Source: Campanula takesimana (Eukaryota > Streptophyta > Magnoliopsida > Asterales > Campanulaceae). Taken from it: a stretch of 64,000 nucleotides of DNA. The translations under genes and the position numbers were made by a program. Every line of letters begins with the position of its first letter. Position 1 is the stretch's first letter. The notes beneath the pieces were generated by a model. The model made no database searches, was not told the origin of the DNA, and worked only from the letters and a program-made list of their open reading frames with translations. Below, one piece after another: positions 54,597 through 64,000 of the stretch. The stretch spans positions 989,182 through 1,053,181 of the forward strand of contig JAOWBW010000424.1 in NCBI GenBank assembly GCA_026119855.1, in the 5' to 3' direction.

Positions 54597-57158
54597 ATGT
54601 CTATATTTCAGGTTCTTTGTTTCATGGCTGGATCTTCAAAAGCTAGAAATTATGAATGGATTCTCGATAGTGGGTGTTCAAGACACATGACTGGAGATGA
54701 ATCCTTATTAGAAGATGTCCATGAAGAAAGAGGTCCCTCCGTAACATTTGGCGATAATAACAAAGGTCAAGTTGTAGCATATGGAAAGCTCAAGAAAGAC
54801 AAAGTGTGCATTGAAAGAGTCTCACTCGTGGAAGGGCTCAAGCACAACTTATTATCCATATCTCAATTCTGCGACAAAGGATTAGAATGCCATTTTACTT
54901 CAACGCAATGTCTTATCAAGAATGGCAAAACTGGAGCTATCTTACTCACGGGATATCGTAAGACAAATATTTATATTATTGATTTTCATAGTATGAACTC
55001 TAGTACTAATCTTTGTTTTGTAGCAAAAAGTGTGAACGAAAATAGTTGGCTGTGGCACAAGCGCTTAAGTCACTTGAACTTCAAGTATCTATCTAAACTC
55101 AGCAGGAATAATCTTGTCAAAGGACTTCCCAAAGTTGCTGATCATCATGACAAAAAGTGCGCCGCATGTCAACTTGGCAAACAACCGAAGCAGTCATTTT
55201 CAAGCAAGTCAAATCCTTCAACTACAAGATGTTTGCAACTGCTTCACATTGATCTATTTGGACCAGTTTCCACCGCAAGCATTCGTAGAAACAAGTATAC
55301 TCTAGTTGTGGTGGATGATTATTCAAGATATACATGGGTAGAGATGATGATTACAAAAGATGATTGTTATGATATTCTCACTACCTTATTTCGACTGCTC
55401 CAAACCCAAAAAGAAGATGACATCGTTAGTGTTCGATCCGACAATGGAACAGAATTCAAAAATAACGGTGTTGCTCGATATTGTGAAGATCATGGGATAG
55501 ATCACAACTTTTCAACCGCCGGAGTTCCTCAACAAAATGGCGTCGTTGAACGAAAGAATAGAACGTTGATTGAAGCGGGAAAGACGATGATAGCTGAAGC
55601 TAAATTGCCTAAGTACTTTTGGGAAGAAGCTATCAACACTGCATGTTTTACTCAAAATCGTTCCCTCATCAACAAACTTCACAACAAGACGCCGTATGAA
55701 CTTTGGCGTGGTAGAACTCCCAACATTGCATTCTTCAAGATCTTTGGTTGCAAATGCTATATCCTCTACAACGGAAACGAACATAGAGGTAAATTCGATG
55801 CCAAAGCCGACGAAGGTATTTTTGTTGGGTATGCCAAACACTCTAAAGCTTTTCGTGTTTTCAATAGAACTACATTAGTGATAGTTGAATCTGTACATGT
55901 TACTTTTGATGAACATTCTCTCCTTGAGCCACATTTGGCTCCAAATGTTGCTGATGATTCTATTGAGTTAAATGATACAGGTGCTCCTATTTACGTTGCG
56001 CCCACTCAAGGTCAGAATCTATCAACACAAGGAAATCCATCTACATCAAATGCGCCTAATTCAATGTATTATGCGCCTGGTGAATCCTCTATTGCGCCTC
56101 ACTCAAATGATGCGCCTCATGATTCCTCTTACGCGCCTATTTCTACTGCTGCATCTGGTGTAAACCCAAATTTCAATTCTGAGCCAGTTCAACCCCCAAA
56201 TTTCAATGACTTTGAATCTGGTGAAGAGGTACCAATTGAAGATCTTCAAGTTTCTACGACTCAACCTAACTTACCTCCTGAAATTCGTGAAGTTAGAGGT
56301 CACCCAATTGCTAATATCATCGGTGATTTACAAGTTGGTGTTCGTACAAGGAGAGCTACAAACTTTGATGCTTACACTGCTTTTATCTCTCAAATTGAAC
56401 CGAAGAAGGCTGATGAAGCACTCCAAGATCCTAATTGGGTTATTGCAATGCAAGAAGAACTCAATCAATTTGAACGATGTAAGGTTTGGACTCTTGTTCC
56501 AAGACCAAATGATCAAGGAGTGATTGGTACGAAATGGGTGTTCAGGAACAAGATGGATGAGAATGGAACCATCACGAGAAACAAAGCAAGATTGGTTGCA
56601 CAAGGCTATAGGCAAGAAGAAGGAATTGATTACGATGAAACTTTTGCGCCCGTAGCAAGACTTGAAGCTATCAGATTATTTCTAGCTTACGCCGCTCACA
56701 AGAACTTCAAGTTATATCAAATGGATGTGAAGAGCGCGTTTCTAAATGGTGAACTCCAAGAACAAGTCTATGTTGCTCAACCACCTGGGTTTGAAGATTC
56801 ACAATTTCCAAATCATGTGTACAAACTCCAGAAAGCTTTGTATGGACTCAAACAAGCACCAAGAGCATGGTATGATACACTATCCAAGTTTCTCATCGAA
56901 AAAGGCTTCACTCGCGGTAAAATCGATACAACTCTTTTCATTGCCAAACATAATGGTCATAAATTACTTGTTCAAATTTATGTTGATGATATTATATTTG
57001 GTTCTACTAATGAATTGTTGTGCAAGCGTTTTGAGAAACTAATGAAGAGCAAGTTTGAAATGAGCATGATGGGAGAACTCACATTCTTCCTCGGGCTTCA
57101 AATCAAGCAAATGAGTGAAGGCATTTTATCAACCAATCCAAATACACAAAGGACTTAA
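54597..57158 (+). CDS. Copia-3 pol, part 1: protease, integrase, RT
   Basis: Begins at ATG 54597, in a different frame from gag and directly preceded by an in-frame TAA. Protease D24 lies in LDSGCSRHMTG. A GAG-pre-integrase HHCC region follows (WHKRLSHLN...CAACQLGK). The integrase core has D219, D282 and E318 (35 residues between the last two). A linker contains five GCGCCT repeats (AP pairs), then RT (DETFAPVARLEAIR) with YVDD at 795-798. The frame ends at 57158 after losing one T in the run at 57124-57127. All catalytic residues checked are present. Confidence 0.93.
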   Translation: MSIFQVLCFMAGSSKARNYEWILDSGCSRHMTGDESLLEDVHEERGPSVTFGDNNKGQVVAYGKLKKDKVCIERVSLVEGLKHNLLSISQFCDKGLECHFTSTQCLIKNGKTGAILLTGYRKTNIYIIDFHSMNSSTNLCFVAKSVNENSWLWHKRLSHLNFKYLSKLSRNNLVKGLPKVADHHDKKCAACQLGKQPKQSFSSKSNPSTTRCLQLLHIDLFGPVSTASIRRNKYTLVVVDDYSRYTWVEMMITKDDCYDILTTLFRLLQTQKEDDIVSVRSDNGTEFKNNGVARYCEDHGIDHNFSTAGVPQQNGVVERKNRTLIEAGKTMIAEAKLPKYFWEEAINTACFTQNRSLINKLHNKTPYELWRGRTPNIAFFKIFGCKCYILYNGNEHRGKFDAKADEGIFVGYAKHSKAFRVFNRTTLVIVESVHVTFDEHSLLEPHLAPNVADDSIELNDTGAPIYVAPTQGQNLSTQGNPSTSNAPNSMYYAPGESSIAPHSNDAPHDSSYAPISTAASGVNPNFNSEPVQPPNFNDFESGEEVPIEDLQVSTTQPNLPPEIREVRGHPIANIIGDLQVGVRTRRATNFDAYTAFISQIEPKKADEALQDPNWVIAMQEELNQFERCKVWTLVPRPNDQGVIGTKWVFRNKMDENGTITRNKARLVAQGYRQEEGIDYDETFAPVARLEAIRLFLAYAAHKNFKLYQMDVKSAFLNGELQEQVYVAQPPGFEDSQFPNHVYKLQKALYGLKQAPRAWYDTLSKFLIEKGFTRGKIDTTLFIAKHNGHKLLVQIYVDDIIFGSTNELLCKRFEKLMKSKFEMSMMGELTFFLGLQIKQMSEGILSTNPNTQRT

Positions 57159-57922
57159 TCAAGAAGTTTGGACTTGAGAACGCTAAATCATACGATACTC
57201 CAATGGCCACCGGCAACAAACTCGACAAAGATCTAAAAGGTAAACGTGTTGATCAAACGCTCTATCGAGGTATGATTGGCTCACTCCTTTATCTTACTGC
57301 TAGCAGGCCCGATATTATGTTTAGTGTTTGTGTTTGTGCTCGTTATCAATCCGACCCTAGAGAAGCACACTTAATTGCTGTGAAACGTATTATAAGATAT
57401 CTCTCTGGCACTGTTAACCTTGGACTTTGGTACACCAAAGATTCGAACTTTAAACTTGTAGGTTACTCAGATGCGGATTATGCAGCGTGCACAATTGATA
57501 GGAAAAGCACAAGTGGCACTTGTCATTTCCTCGGATATAGACTTGTGTCATGGGCGAGTAAGAAACAAGCTTCAGTATCTGTCTCAACAACCGAAGCCGA
57601 ATATATCGCTGCGGGAAGTTGTTGTTGTCAAATACTCTGGATGAAGCAGCAATTGGTGGACTATGATATCATCGAAGAAAATTGTCCCATCTACTGCGAC
57701 AATACATCAACAATTGCGGTTTCTGAAAATCCTGTCATGCACTCAAAGACCAAGCACATCGACATCAAATATCACTTCCTCAAAGACCACGTGGAAAAAG
57801 GCAATATTCATTTGGAACACGTGGGAACCGACTATCAAATCGCCGACATTCTAACTAAAGCACTTGACGCGAAACGGTTCATGTTTTTGAGAGGTGAAAT
57901 GGGTATGCTTGAACTCAACTAA
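57128..57922 (+). CDS. Copia-3 pol, part 2: end of RT and RNase H
   Basis: Continuation of pol in the next frame, ending at 57922. It contains the RT thumb/connection region (GMIGSLLYLTASRPDI), RNase H motifs YSDADYAAC, STTEAEYIAAGS and YCDNTSTIAV, and the C-terminal ADILTKALDAKRF. The first in-frame ATG is at 57203, but homology starts at about 57128, so this is the broken tail of pol and not a separate gene. Confidence 0.92.
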   Translation: MNQSKYTKDLIKKFGLENAKSYDTPMATGNKLDKDLKGKRVDQTLYRGMIGSLLYLTASRPDIMFSVCVCARYQSDPREAHLIAVKRIIRYLSGTVNLGLWYTKDSNFKLVGYSDADYAACTIDRKSTSGTCHFLGYRLVSWASKKQASVSVSTTEAEYIAAGSCCCQILWMKQQLVDYDIIEENCPIYCDNTSTIAVSENPVMHSKTKHIDIKYHFLKDHVEKGNIHLEHVGTDYQIADILTKALDAKRFMFLRGEMGMLELN

Positions 57923-58839
57923 ATTCAATATAGTTTTGTCAATACTAATGATTTTATGTTGTGTTGAGTTATGAGTATATTAGGTACAAATGATTAAATC
58001 AATTTTTCAAAAGTTTCAAGGAAATTATGCGCCATCTATGCGCCTTACTAACTGCGCGCCCATCTCTCGTTTTCTGCGCGCACAATATCTGCGCGCCTAT
58101 CAATTCATGCGCGCGCTCAACCATCTTTGCGCGCCTTGATGTGTAATGCGCCTTGATGAATAATGCGCCTAGATGAGTATGCGCCTTGCTGAAGTAATGC
58201 GCCTCTTCATGCGCGCATTAACTATTGCGGCTCAATCATTTCTCAAAATTCAATTTCAATGATTGAACGTAATAAATACACAAGTACCAGGTATGTTCAT
58301 TCTGTTCATTTATTATAGGAATCTATGTCTTTTGACATTCCTTTAATTGTTCAAGGGTACTTGTGCAATTAAAATTTTTCCCTCGTTTTACGCTTTTCGA
58401 AAAATTTTTTTTTCTGGGATATATTTCTTGCACCCCAAACTTACACCAAAATAGATGTTTTTGGTGTTTGTGCAAAAATTAGTCAAAATTGCTCATACAC
58501 TTAAAGGGAAAGTGGAGCAGTTTTTCAAAAACCTAAATGTCACATCATGACACTTTGTGTCATTCAGCATTTAATGCACCTATCATGATGAGCCGCCATT
58601 TCAAATCCCTCATAAATGCCATCCCTTCAACTTCTCATTTTTTTAAATTTTTGACTGTGTTTTTGCTTTATCAGTGCAAATTTTAAAACCTAAACCTATA
58701 AAAACACATCATCACCTTCCTCTCTTCTCACCTACTCTATTTCTCTCTCTCTCCCCGTCTCACTCCCTCTCTCCCAGACTCGCCTCCTTCTCTTCATCTT
58801 CATTTTTCTTCTTCATTTTACATTCATATATATAAGTTT
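57923..58839 (+). other. Spacer between pol and the third gene of Copia-3
   Basis: Holds a cluster of about nine GCGCC motifs (58027-58210), then AT-rich sequence, a TATA box and a pyrimidine-rich stretch leading to the ATG at 58840. No reading frame of note. Confidence 0.7.
58690..58839 (+). promoter_or_regulatory. Candidate internal promoter and 5' UTR of the third gene
   Basis: TATAAAAAC at 58697-58705 is followed about 30 bases later by CT-rich sequence (CTCTCTCTCTCC, TCTCCCAGACTC) typical of plant core promoters and 5' UTRs. The ATG lies about 135 bases downstream of the TATA box. This suggests a transcript independent of the LTR. It is sequence evidence only. Confidence 0.5.
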
Positions 58840-58881
58840 ATGGGTCCTAAGAAAGCATCAACATCTACACAAGACGATATG

Positions 58882-59784
58882 GTATGAATTCTCAACCTTT
58901 AATCTCCTTATATTTCTGTTTTTTTTCGTCATTTTCAGTGATGTTTTTCGTTTTTTTTAAAACCCGGATTCATTTTCTTTGATTTCTCTTGATTCGATGA
59001 TCCGTTTTCTATATCGTTTGTTGGGTTGTGTTCTATTCTTGATTTCGAATCTTTTAAAACCAACATTTTAACGATCAATGCTCTGTTTGTTACAAATCTG
59101 AGTTTTTGTTTTCAAAATTTTTCAAAATTTTCGGGCTTCTTTTGATCATTGTGCTTTCATTATTGATTTGTTCTTATTTTTGTTTGCATATTTAGATTCC
59201 TTGTCGTCATGCGGTCATTTTGATATATTATTTGTCTAGTTTGGTGAAGTTTCATGATTTTCGTGTTCTTGGTGTTCTTCGAGCATTCAAGGGTCGTTCT
59301 TCGTGTTCTTCGTCATTTATGCATGTTTTGGTCTCTAAAAATTTTCTAACTTGTTTTCGAAAATTTGAACTTTTTGATTTTCATTTCTTTCATTTGAATG
59401 CTTGTTGTTTGTTTTTCTTTCTAAGTAAAAATTTTCAAGTCATGCGCCTATTTTTTTATGCGCCTGAATGATTTATGCGCCTCTACTTGTATATGCGCTT
59501 AAATCATTCTGCGCCTAAAAACTTATGCGCCTAACTTCGTACTTAGTCAAATTTCGTTGTTTTAATTTTTCCTTAGTATTCACATAGAACCATATTATGC
59601 GCCTTGTAACTCTATGCGCCTTCAATATTTTATGCGCCTAATTCAATCATGCGCCTTGATTCTCTATAATTTTGTGCGCCTGTTTCAATTATGCGCCTAT
59701 ATATTTCATACGCCTATGTTACTTTGATCATTTTATGTTTCTATGCGCCTATATCACTTCTAACATCAATCATTTTTTTTTCAG
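58882..59784 (+). other. Putative 903-nt intron in ORF3
   Basis: Starts GTATGA and ends TTTTTTTTCAG, T-rich as in plant introns, and joins codons in phase 0. Its last third holds twelve TGCGCCT copies (about 59445-59750). Confidence 0.6.
59445..59750 (+). repeat. Dispersed TGCGCCT repeat cluster
   Basis: Twelve exact TGCGCCT copies plus near-copies (TGCGCTT, TACGCCT) in about 300 bp, spaced irregularly by AT-rich filler. Similar clusters lie at 50813-50996, 58027-58210, 62760-62940 and in coding tracts at 52855-52890, 54225-54310 and 56050-56140. Confidence 0.85.
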
Positions 59785-62024
59785 GACCTTGCAAATTTCA
59801 AACTTGAAGAAACTCTTGATCTATTGGAGTTATCTGGTGAAGTGATGGGAAGAGAAATAATAGAGACTCTGCGCGTCGCTGGTCGCTCCCTTTATTCACC
59901 ATGGACCAAGATTTCTTCTCTGCGCTCCTCGTGGATGAGTTCTTCTCCACTGCTGTTCTAGTGGAAATTGACGTAAATGGGCGCACTCACTACCGGATTG
60001 AGGCGCGCGTTCAAAATGTTGACGTCCATATTTCATCATCTGTGATTCGACACTTGCTCGGTTTTCCATCTACCGGTGAAGATCGCATTATTGGGCGCCC
60101 GATGACTTACTCAATTGATGATCAGAACAAGATGGCTGCCTCACTTCTAAATATTCCCACGCTTCAAAACAATATCAAAAACACCGAAATTCGAGATGGT
60201 GGAGAACTCTTGACTCACATCGCTCACTTGGTGGGAACTTCAATAGTGTTCAAAACTGGGAACGTAAACCGATTCACGGTTGAACAATGGGAATACACAG
60301 CTGCTATCATGGCCAAGGAGAAGCTTCACTGGCCTCATATTCTGTTCAAGACTCTGCGTGAGCAAATTGATAAATTTGTGAAGAACAAAAGTGATGGAAA
60401 GACCCGATTCCGCTCACACTGCCTTATTCTCACAAAACTTTTTCTAACTTACCCTGAGTTAGTTAAGTTTTTGAATGAGAATCCGGAGTACAAGATCAAC
60501 GATGTTCCAATGTTTGGTAAAGCTAGTTTGGACCTCAAGAAGCGCAGGAAGAAGCCCACAAAGCGCGCAAAAGGAATCCAAATCAAGACTGTTGAAGGCT
60601 TAGTAGATGAAGACACAGAGTCCGATGATGCGCCAGTCCTTAAAAGCGCACCATTATTAAAGAGCGCAGTAAAAGCAAGCGCTAGACAAAGCGCAGATCC
60701 AGTGCCAGGCGCAGATAAAAGCAAAGGCAAACGGGTAGTTGATGACCCTACTCCTGCGCCTGTCAAACGCACTAGATTTGAAACTGATGATGAGCGAGAT
60801 CTGAGGCTAGCGCAGGAAGCCAGCAGGCTTGAGGCTCAACGAAAAAGAGATGAAGACTTTCTAGCCAAACAAGCTGCTGAGTCAGAAAAGTTAGAGCGCA
60901 TGAAAGGCGCCGGATCAAGCGCAGATATTGAGAAAGGGCCTTCTGTTTCCGCGCTTCCCAGCGCGCTCCTTCTCAACGCGCCCCCACTCCTCGTGCGCCC
61001 TCATTCAAATTTCAACCTTCCAATATGTCAAGGGCACAACTCCTCTCTGATTTCTTCGGCGATGACATTTCAGACATTGAGGAACCCGTTCAGGGGGAGC
61101 AAGAGACCATCCCTCAGCGCACTCCTTCTCCAGTTGCGCCTCCACCTGGACCAGATCCGATCTCAACAGAAACTTTGATGTTGAAACAGTTGTTGTTGAA
61201 ACTGTTGAAATTGAAACTGAAGATGAATTTGAGTCTCCTACTCATTCACCTCCTCCTGCGCCTCCATCTCCTTCTGTGCGCCCTTCAAGATTCTGCGCCC
61301 CTTCAAGATGATGCGCCACTCTCTACCCCTGCGCCTCCTCCGTCTGCTCCTGATTTGAGCGAGGTACTTTCCATTCTTCATTCTTTACAGCAGGGGCAAG
61401 CCAATTAGAGCAAGGACAGGCGCATATAAAGTCTCAATTTGAGCTTCTTACTTCCTTACTCACTGATCAATCTGAAGAGATTGCTGCCATTAAGGGGGAG
61501 ATGAACTCTCTCAAGGCCAAACTTTCTGCTCCTTCTCCTCCTCCGGCGCAGACTCAGGTTCAAGCTCATACTGACCAGGCGCAAACCACCGCTTCTGCGC
61601 CTACGTTCATACCTCAATCTGCTGCGTCTCAATCAAATATGAATGTGCTTGTATCTAAGTTGGATGTCCTGAAAGAGTTGGTCGTCACTCATTTCACTGC
61701 TGCTCACTCAAGCTCTGACAGACGCGCTGAACATATTTCTTCAGATATTATCACGGCTCAAATGCCATTGAAGCTCACATTCAAATCTTGGAAGAAAACA
61801 TTTCACAGCAGCAGCAGATCACTCAGCGTTCCATTGATGAATACCAAAACATCAATGTGAATCACTTGAGTTATATTAGAGACGGTATTACTGCTACTCA
61901 CTCCAGTGTCACGGACACTCAAGTGGTTAGCGAACCGTAGTCATCAGCTCGCAAAGCAAATTCAGCGTTCTGTTTCAGAGATCGTTGAAGGATTGAAGGA
62001 AGATGATGCGCCTCCCAACCCTTA

Positions 62025-62549
62025 GCTTCTATTATTTTTTTGTAAATTTTTAGAACCTTTTGTAATAGAACAATCTCTTTTGTGATAGTGATTTTGTGCT
62101 TACTTGTTTTAGCACCTTTTGTTTTTGTTCTATTCAAAACTTGTAACTTGTAACTCTTACACCCCAAGTTTTAATGAGAACAATGCATCACTTATTATCA
62201 AACCTTGTTCACTCAAACTCCTTGTTTGTAGAACAATGAATATTGTTTAAATTCATATGCATCATATTGAATTGTTTCATACTTTCATGCATTAAGTTTA
62301 AACTTGGTTTAAACACATTTCAAAACTAAAAATCATATATCATCTTGAATGTGTTAAACTGTTGTTTCTATCTTTCCATATGTAACTCTTTATTCTTATT
62401 GGAATAGATTAGGAATCTATATTTTGGACTAGTGTGTACATTAACTTGAGACATGAATTACCAATTTCATTCATTTGGACATGTTTTTATCAAGTATAAT
62501 GTTTGTCCTTGATATAGTAGGTAATGGCATCAATCAAATAGGGGGAGAT
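62025..62549 (+). other. Copia-3 3' non-coding region before the PPT
   Basis: AT-rich sequence without a gene, ending in the polypurine tract. It may hold the 3' end of the ORF3 transcript (T-rich stretches 62030-62060), but no clear terminator can be claimed. Confidence 0.5.
62538..62549 (+). other. Copia-3 polypurine tract
   Basis: ATAGGGGGAGAT directly before the 3' LTR, the plus-strand primer of copia elements. Confidence 0.88.
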
Positions 62550-64000
62550 TGTTGGGTATGCCCACATATATCTCAGTTTTAATGTATTAGGATTATTAGA
62601 TTTGATTGATCCATCACCTAAGTTTTATTTCATGGACTTTAGACCCACATGTAAGAAGTATTTATACTTCATTTTTTAGGTTGTCCATTGTTATAGAATA
62701 GGCTTAGAAATAGGGCAAGAAGATCAAGTTTCAGAGAAAAATCACTCAGTGAGTTTGAGCCGCGCTTATGCGCCTCCTGCGCCACGCGCCATGCGCCCTT
62801 CACTCGCGCCTTGCGCCATTTAGAGCGCGCGCATAAGGATTTTCTTCATAAGCTTACGCGCCTCTGCGCCCCTTGTTTAGCAAGCCACGTTACTGTGCGC
62901 CTATTGGCTAAATGCGCCTCTTGGCTCAAACGCGCCTCAAAGTGTTTATTCAAACACTCAGTGATTTATTGAAGACTCGAAGACTTGAAAAGAATTCAAA
63001 ATTACGCCAATGATCCAACGGTGGTTAAAAGATGCATATGCGCCTAATCTGTTGACACGTGTCCATAACGGTCACTTTTATGTGAGTGTCAAAATGGCCA
63101 TAATATATGCATGCTCCAATCAACGAACGACAGCTCATCTTATCCACAAGGATTTCCAAACGGCTAGTTTTTGAAGTTCACTATAAATACCCCATAACTT
63201 CAACATTTGAAGTTGCTGAGTTTTGCTAAGAATTTCAAGAATTTCTCTCTCAAAGCATTTGTGAAGATTTGAAGATTGCCTTCGTTTTTCCAGATTTCTC
63301 AAGAACATCTTCATACCTTCATCCTTAGCCCAGATCTTCAAAGCCTTAACACTTTAGTTTCTTGTGCTCTCCATCTCAAAGATCTAAAGAGCCTTGATTC
63401 TAAGAACACACACGCACCTCTTTAAGATTAATCATTTAGATTCATCTTTTTAGAGATACACCGGTTATTGTTTTGGATTTGTTCTTTCATAGTAATAGAT
63501 CTTGAGTTAGTGTATAAGCTCAAACATTGTAATTTGTAACACTCACTCATTATATAAGATCTCGATTAGAAATCCAAGACTAACCATCTTGGTAGAGGAC
63601 GTAGATCTTTCATTGATCGAACCTCTCCAAATAGCTTGTGTTATTATCTTGTCATTTCTTTCAAGTTATTATTTTCACTCACTATTTGCTTGTTTACTCA
63701 TTGTAGATTGATTGAACTGAATTGTGTTGTGTTTGTTTATCATTTGCCTTAGTTCCTTATTTCACTCACTTTGAGCCAAAATACTTAGTGTGTGTGTTGC
63801 GCTCCCTTTATCACTTTGCGCCTACTTTCATTACTAAATTCCGCTGTGCATTTCACTCACTCACTTAGGCGCATTTCATAACGCTTACTTGATAAAGTGC
63901 GCATTCGCAATTGAGTTTTTCAAGGGTACGAAAAGAATTTTAAAACAGCTATTCACCCCCCCTCTAGCTATTTTCATACCCTTGTTGCCCTTTGGGACCA
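62550..64000 (+). repeat. Copia-3 3' LTR (window-truncated)
   Basis: Matches 50601 onward to GGGACCA and lacks only the last ACA. TATA box at about 63181-63190. It differs from the 5' LTR by a handful of substitutions and about a dozen one-base length changes. Confidence 0.95.

Larger units (their letters stand above)
58840..62024 (+). pseudogene. Copia-3 third gene (ORF3), spliced, frame-shifted
   Basis: The first coding exon, 58840-58881 (14 codons, MGPKKASTSTQDDM), ends at a GT donor. After the 903-nt intron the second exon opens in phase 0 at 59785 (DLANFKLEETLDLLEL). A frame change near 59885-59900 leads into a long frame (ATG 59901 to 61178) with VIRHLLGFPSTGEDR, VEQWEYTAAIMAKEKLHWP and a basic stretch (KKRRKKPTKRAKG). 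This pattern resembles the plant transposon-associated protein family often found as an extra gene in plant LTR elements (tentative). Pro/Ala-rich and coiled-coil-like parts follow, up to a TAG at 62022-62024. At least five single-base frame changes are apparent (about 59890, 60950, 61175, 61300, 61400 and 61770). No signal peptide or membrane segment is seen. Its role is unknown. Confidence 0.6.
50601..64000 (+). mobile_element. Copia-3, Sirevirus-like copia element with a third gene
   Basis: 5' LTR 50601-52061 and 3' LTR from 62550, cut by the window end three bases before the expected CA terminus (element about 13.4 kb). PBS for initiator Met tRNA is at 52064-52075 and a PPT at 62538-62549. 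It encodes gag, pol and, between pol and the 3' LTR, a third gene with an intron. A long gag, pol in its own frame and an extra 3' gene suggest the Sirevirus (Maximus/SIRE) lineage (inference from layout). The LTRs differ largely by one-base indels. Confidence 0.94.

Noticed and set aside
58840..62024. Third gene of Copia-3 as a viral-type envelope
   Set aside because: No signal peptide, hydrophobic membrane segment or cleavage-like site is visible. Only position in the element would suggest it.

Overview
The window is nuclear plant DNA from a repeat-rich angiosperm, probably a eudicot. I found no intact host gene, tRNA, rRNA or CRISPR array. Nearly everything is transposable elements inserted into one another: Stowaway-like, CACTA-like and Mutator-like DNA elements, Ty1/copia elements with an initiator-Met-tRNA primer site, a Ty3/gypsy chromovirus with a chromodomain, and a Tat/Ogre-type gypsy element with an Arg-tRNA-type primer site. 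The species cannot be named from this sequence. Element names used below (Copia-1, Gypsy-1 and so on) are local labels.

Region 1, 1-13.5 kb. A nest of DNA transposons. CACTA-like and Stowaway-like MITE ends (754/11100 and 830/10784) enclose a small Mutator-like element (889-10564, 122-bp terminal inverted repeats, 10-bp target duplication). That element carries a host-gene-like fragment. Copia-1 (1469-9984, minus strand, two 1510-bp LTRs, TSD TCCAC) sits inside the fragment. A separate Stowaway MITE with a duplicated end lies at 13004-13258.

Region 2, 13.5-44.0 kb. Copia-2 (13508-44007, minus strand, TSD AAAAG) is a Sirevirus-like, internally deleted element. It was split by Gypsy-1 (15523-39921, minus strand, TSD AGAAG), a tandem LTR-internal-LTR-internal-LTR array of a degenerate non-autonomous chromovirus. 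The leftmost Gypsy-1 LTR was split in turn by Gypsy-2 (16140-26790, minus strand), a nearly intact chromovirus followed by a truncated second internal region. One edge of Gypsy-2 is a microhomology deletion junction.

Region 3, 44.2-64.0 kb. Gypsy-3 (plus strand, from 44207) has a 5' LTR, an Arg-tRNA-type primer site and a broken gag, followed by about 2.9 kb without recognisable pol. Its body is interrupted at 50601 by Copia-3 (plus strand, 50601 to about 3 bases past the window end). Copia-3 is a 13.4-kb Sirevirus-like element with gag, pol and a third gene downstream of pol. That third gene seems to have its own TATA promoter, a 5' UTR, a 42-nt first coding exon and a 903-nt intron. A TGCGCCT-type motif recurs through the LTRs, coding parts, spacer and intron of Copia-3.

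As machinery, each retroelement encodes or once encoded gag, protease, integrase, reverse transcriptase and RNase H. All carry one or more breaks, and most breaks in the younger copies are single-base changes. The most unusual features are the Copia-3 third gene, the GCGC-rich patches shared by unrelated LTR families, and the two tandem multimeric gypsy arrays.
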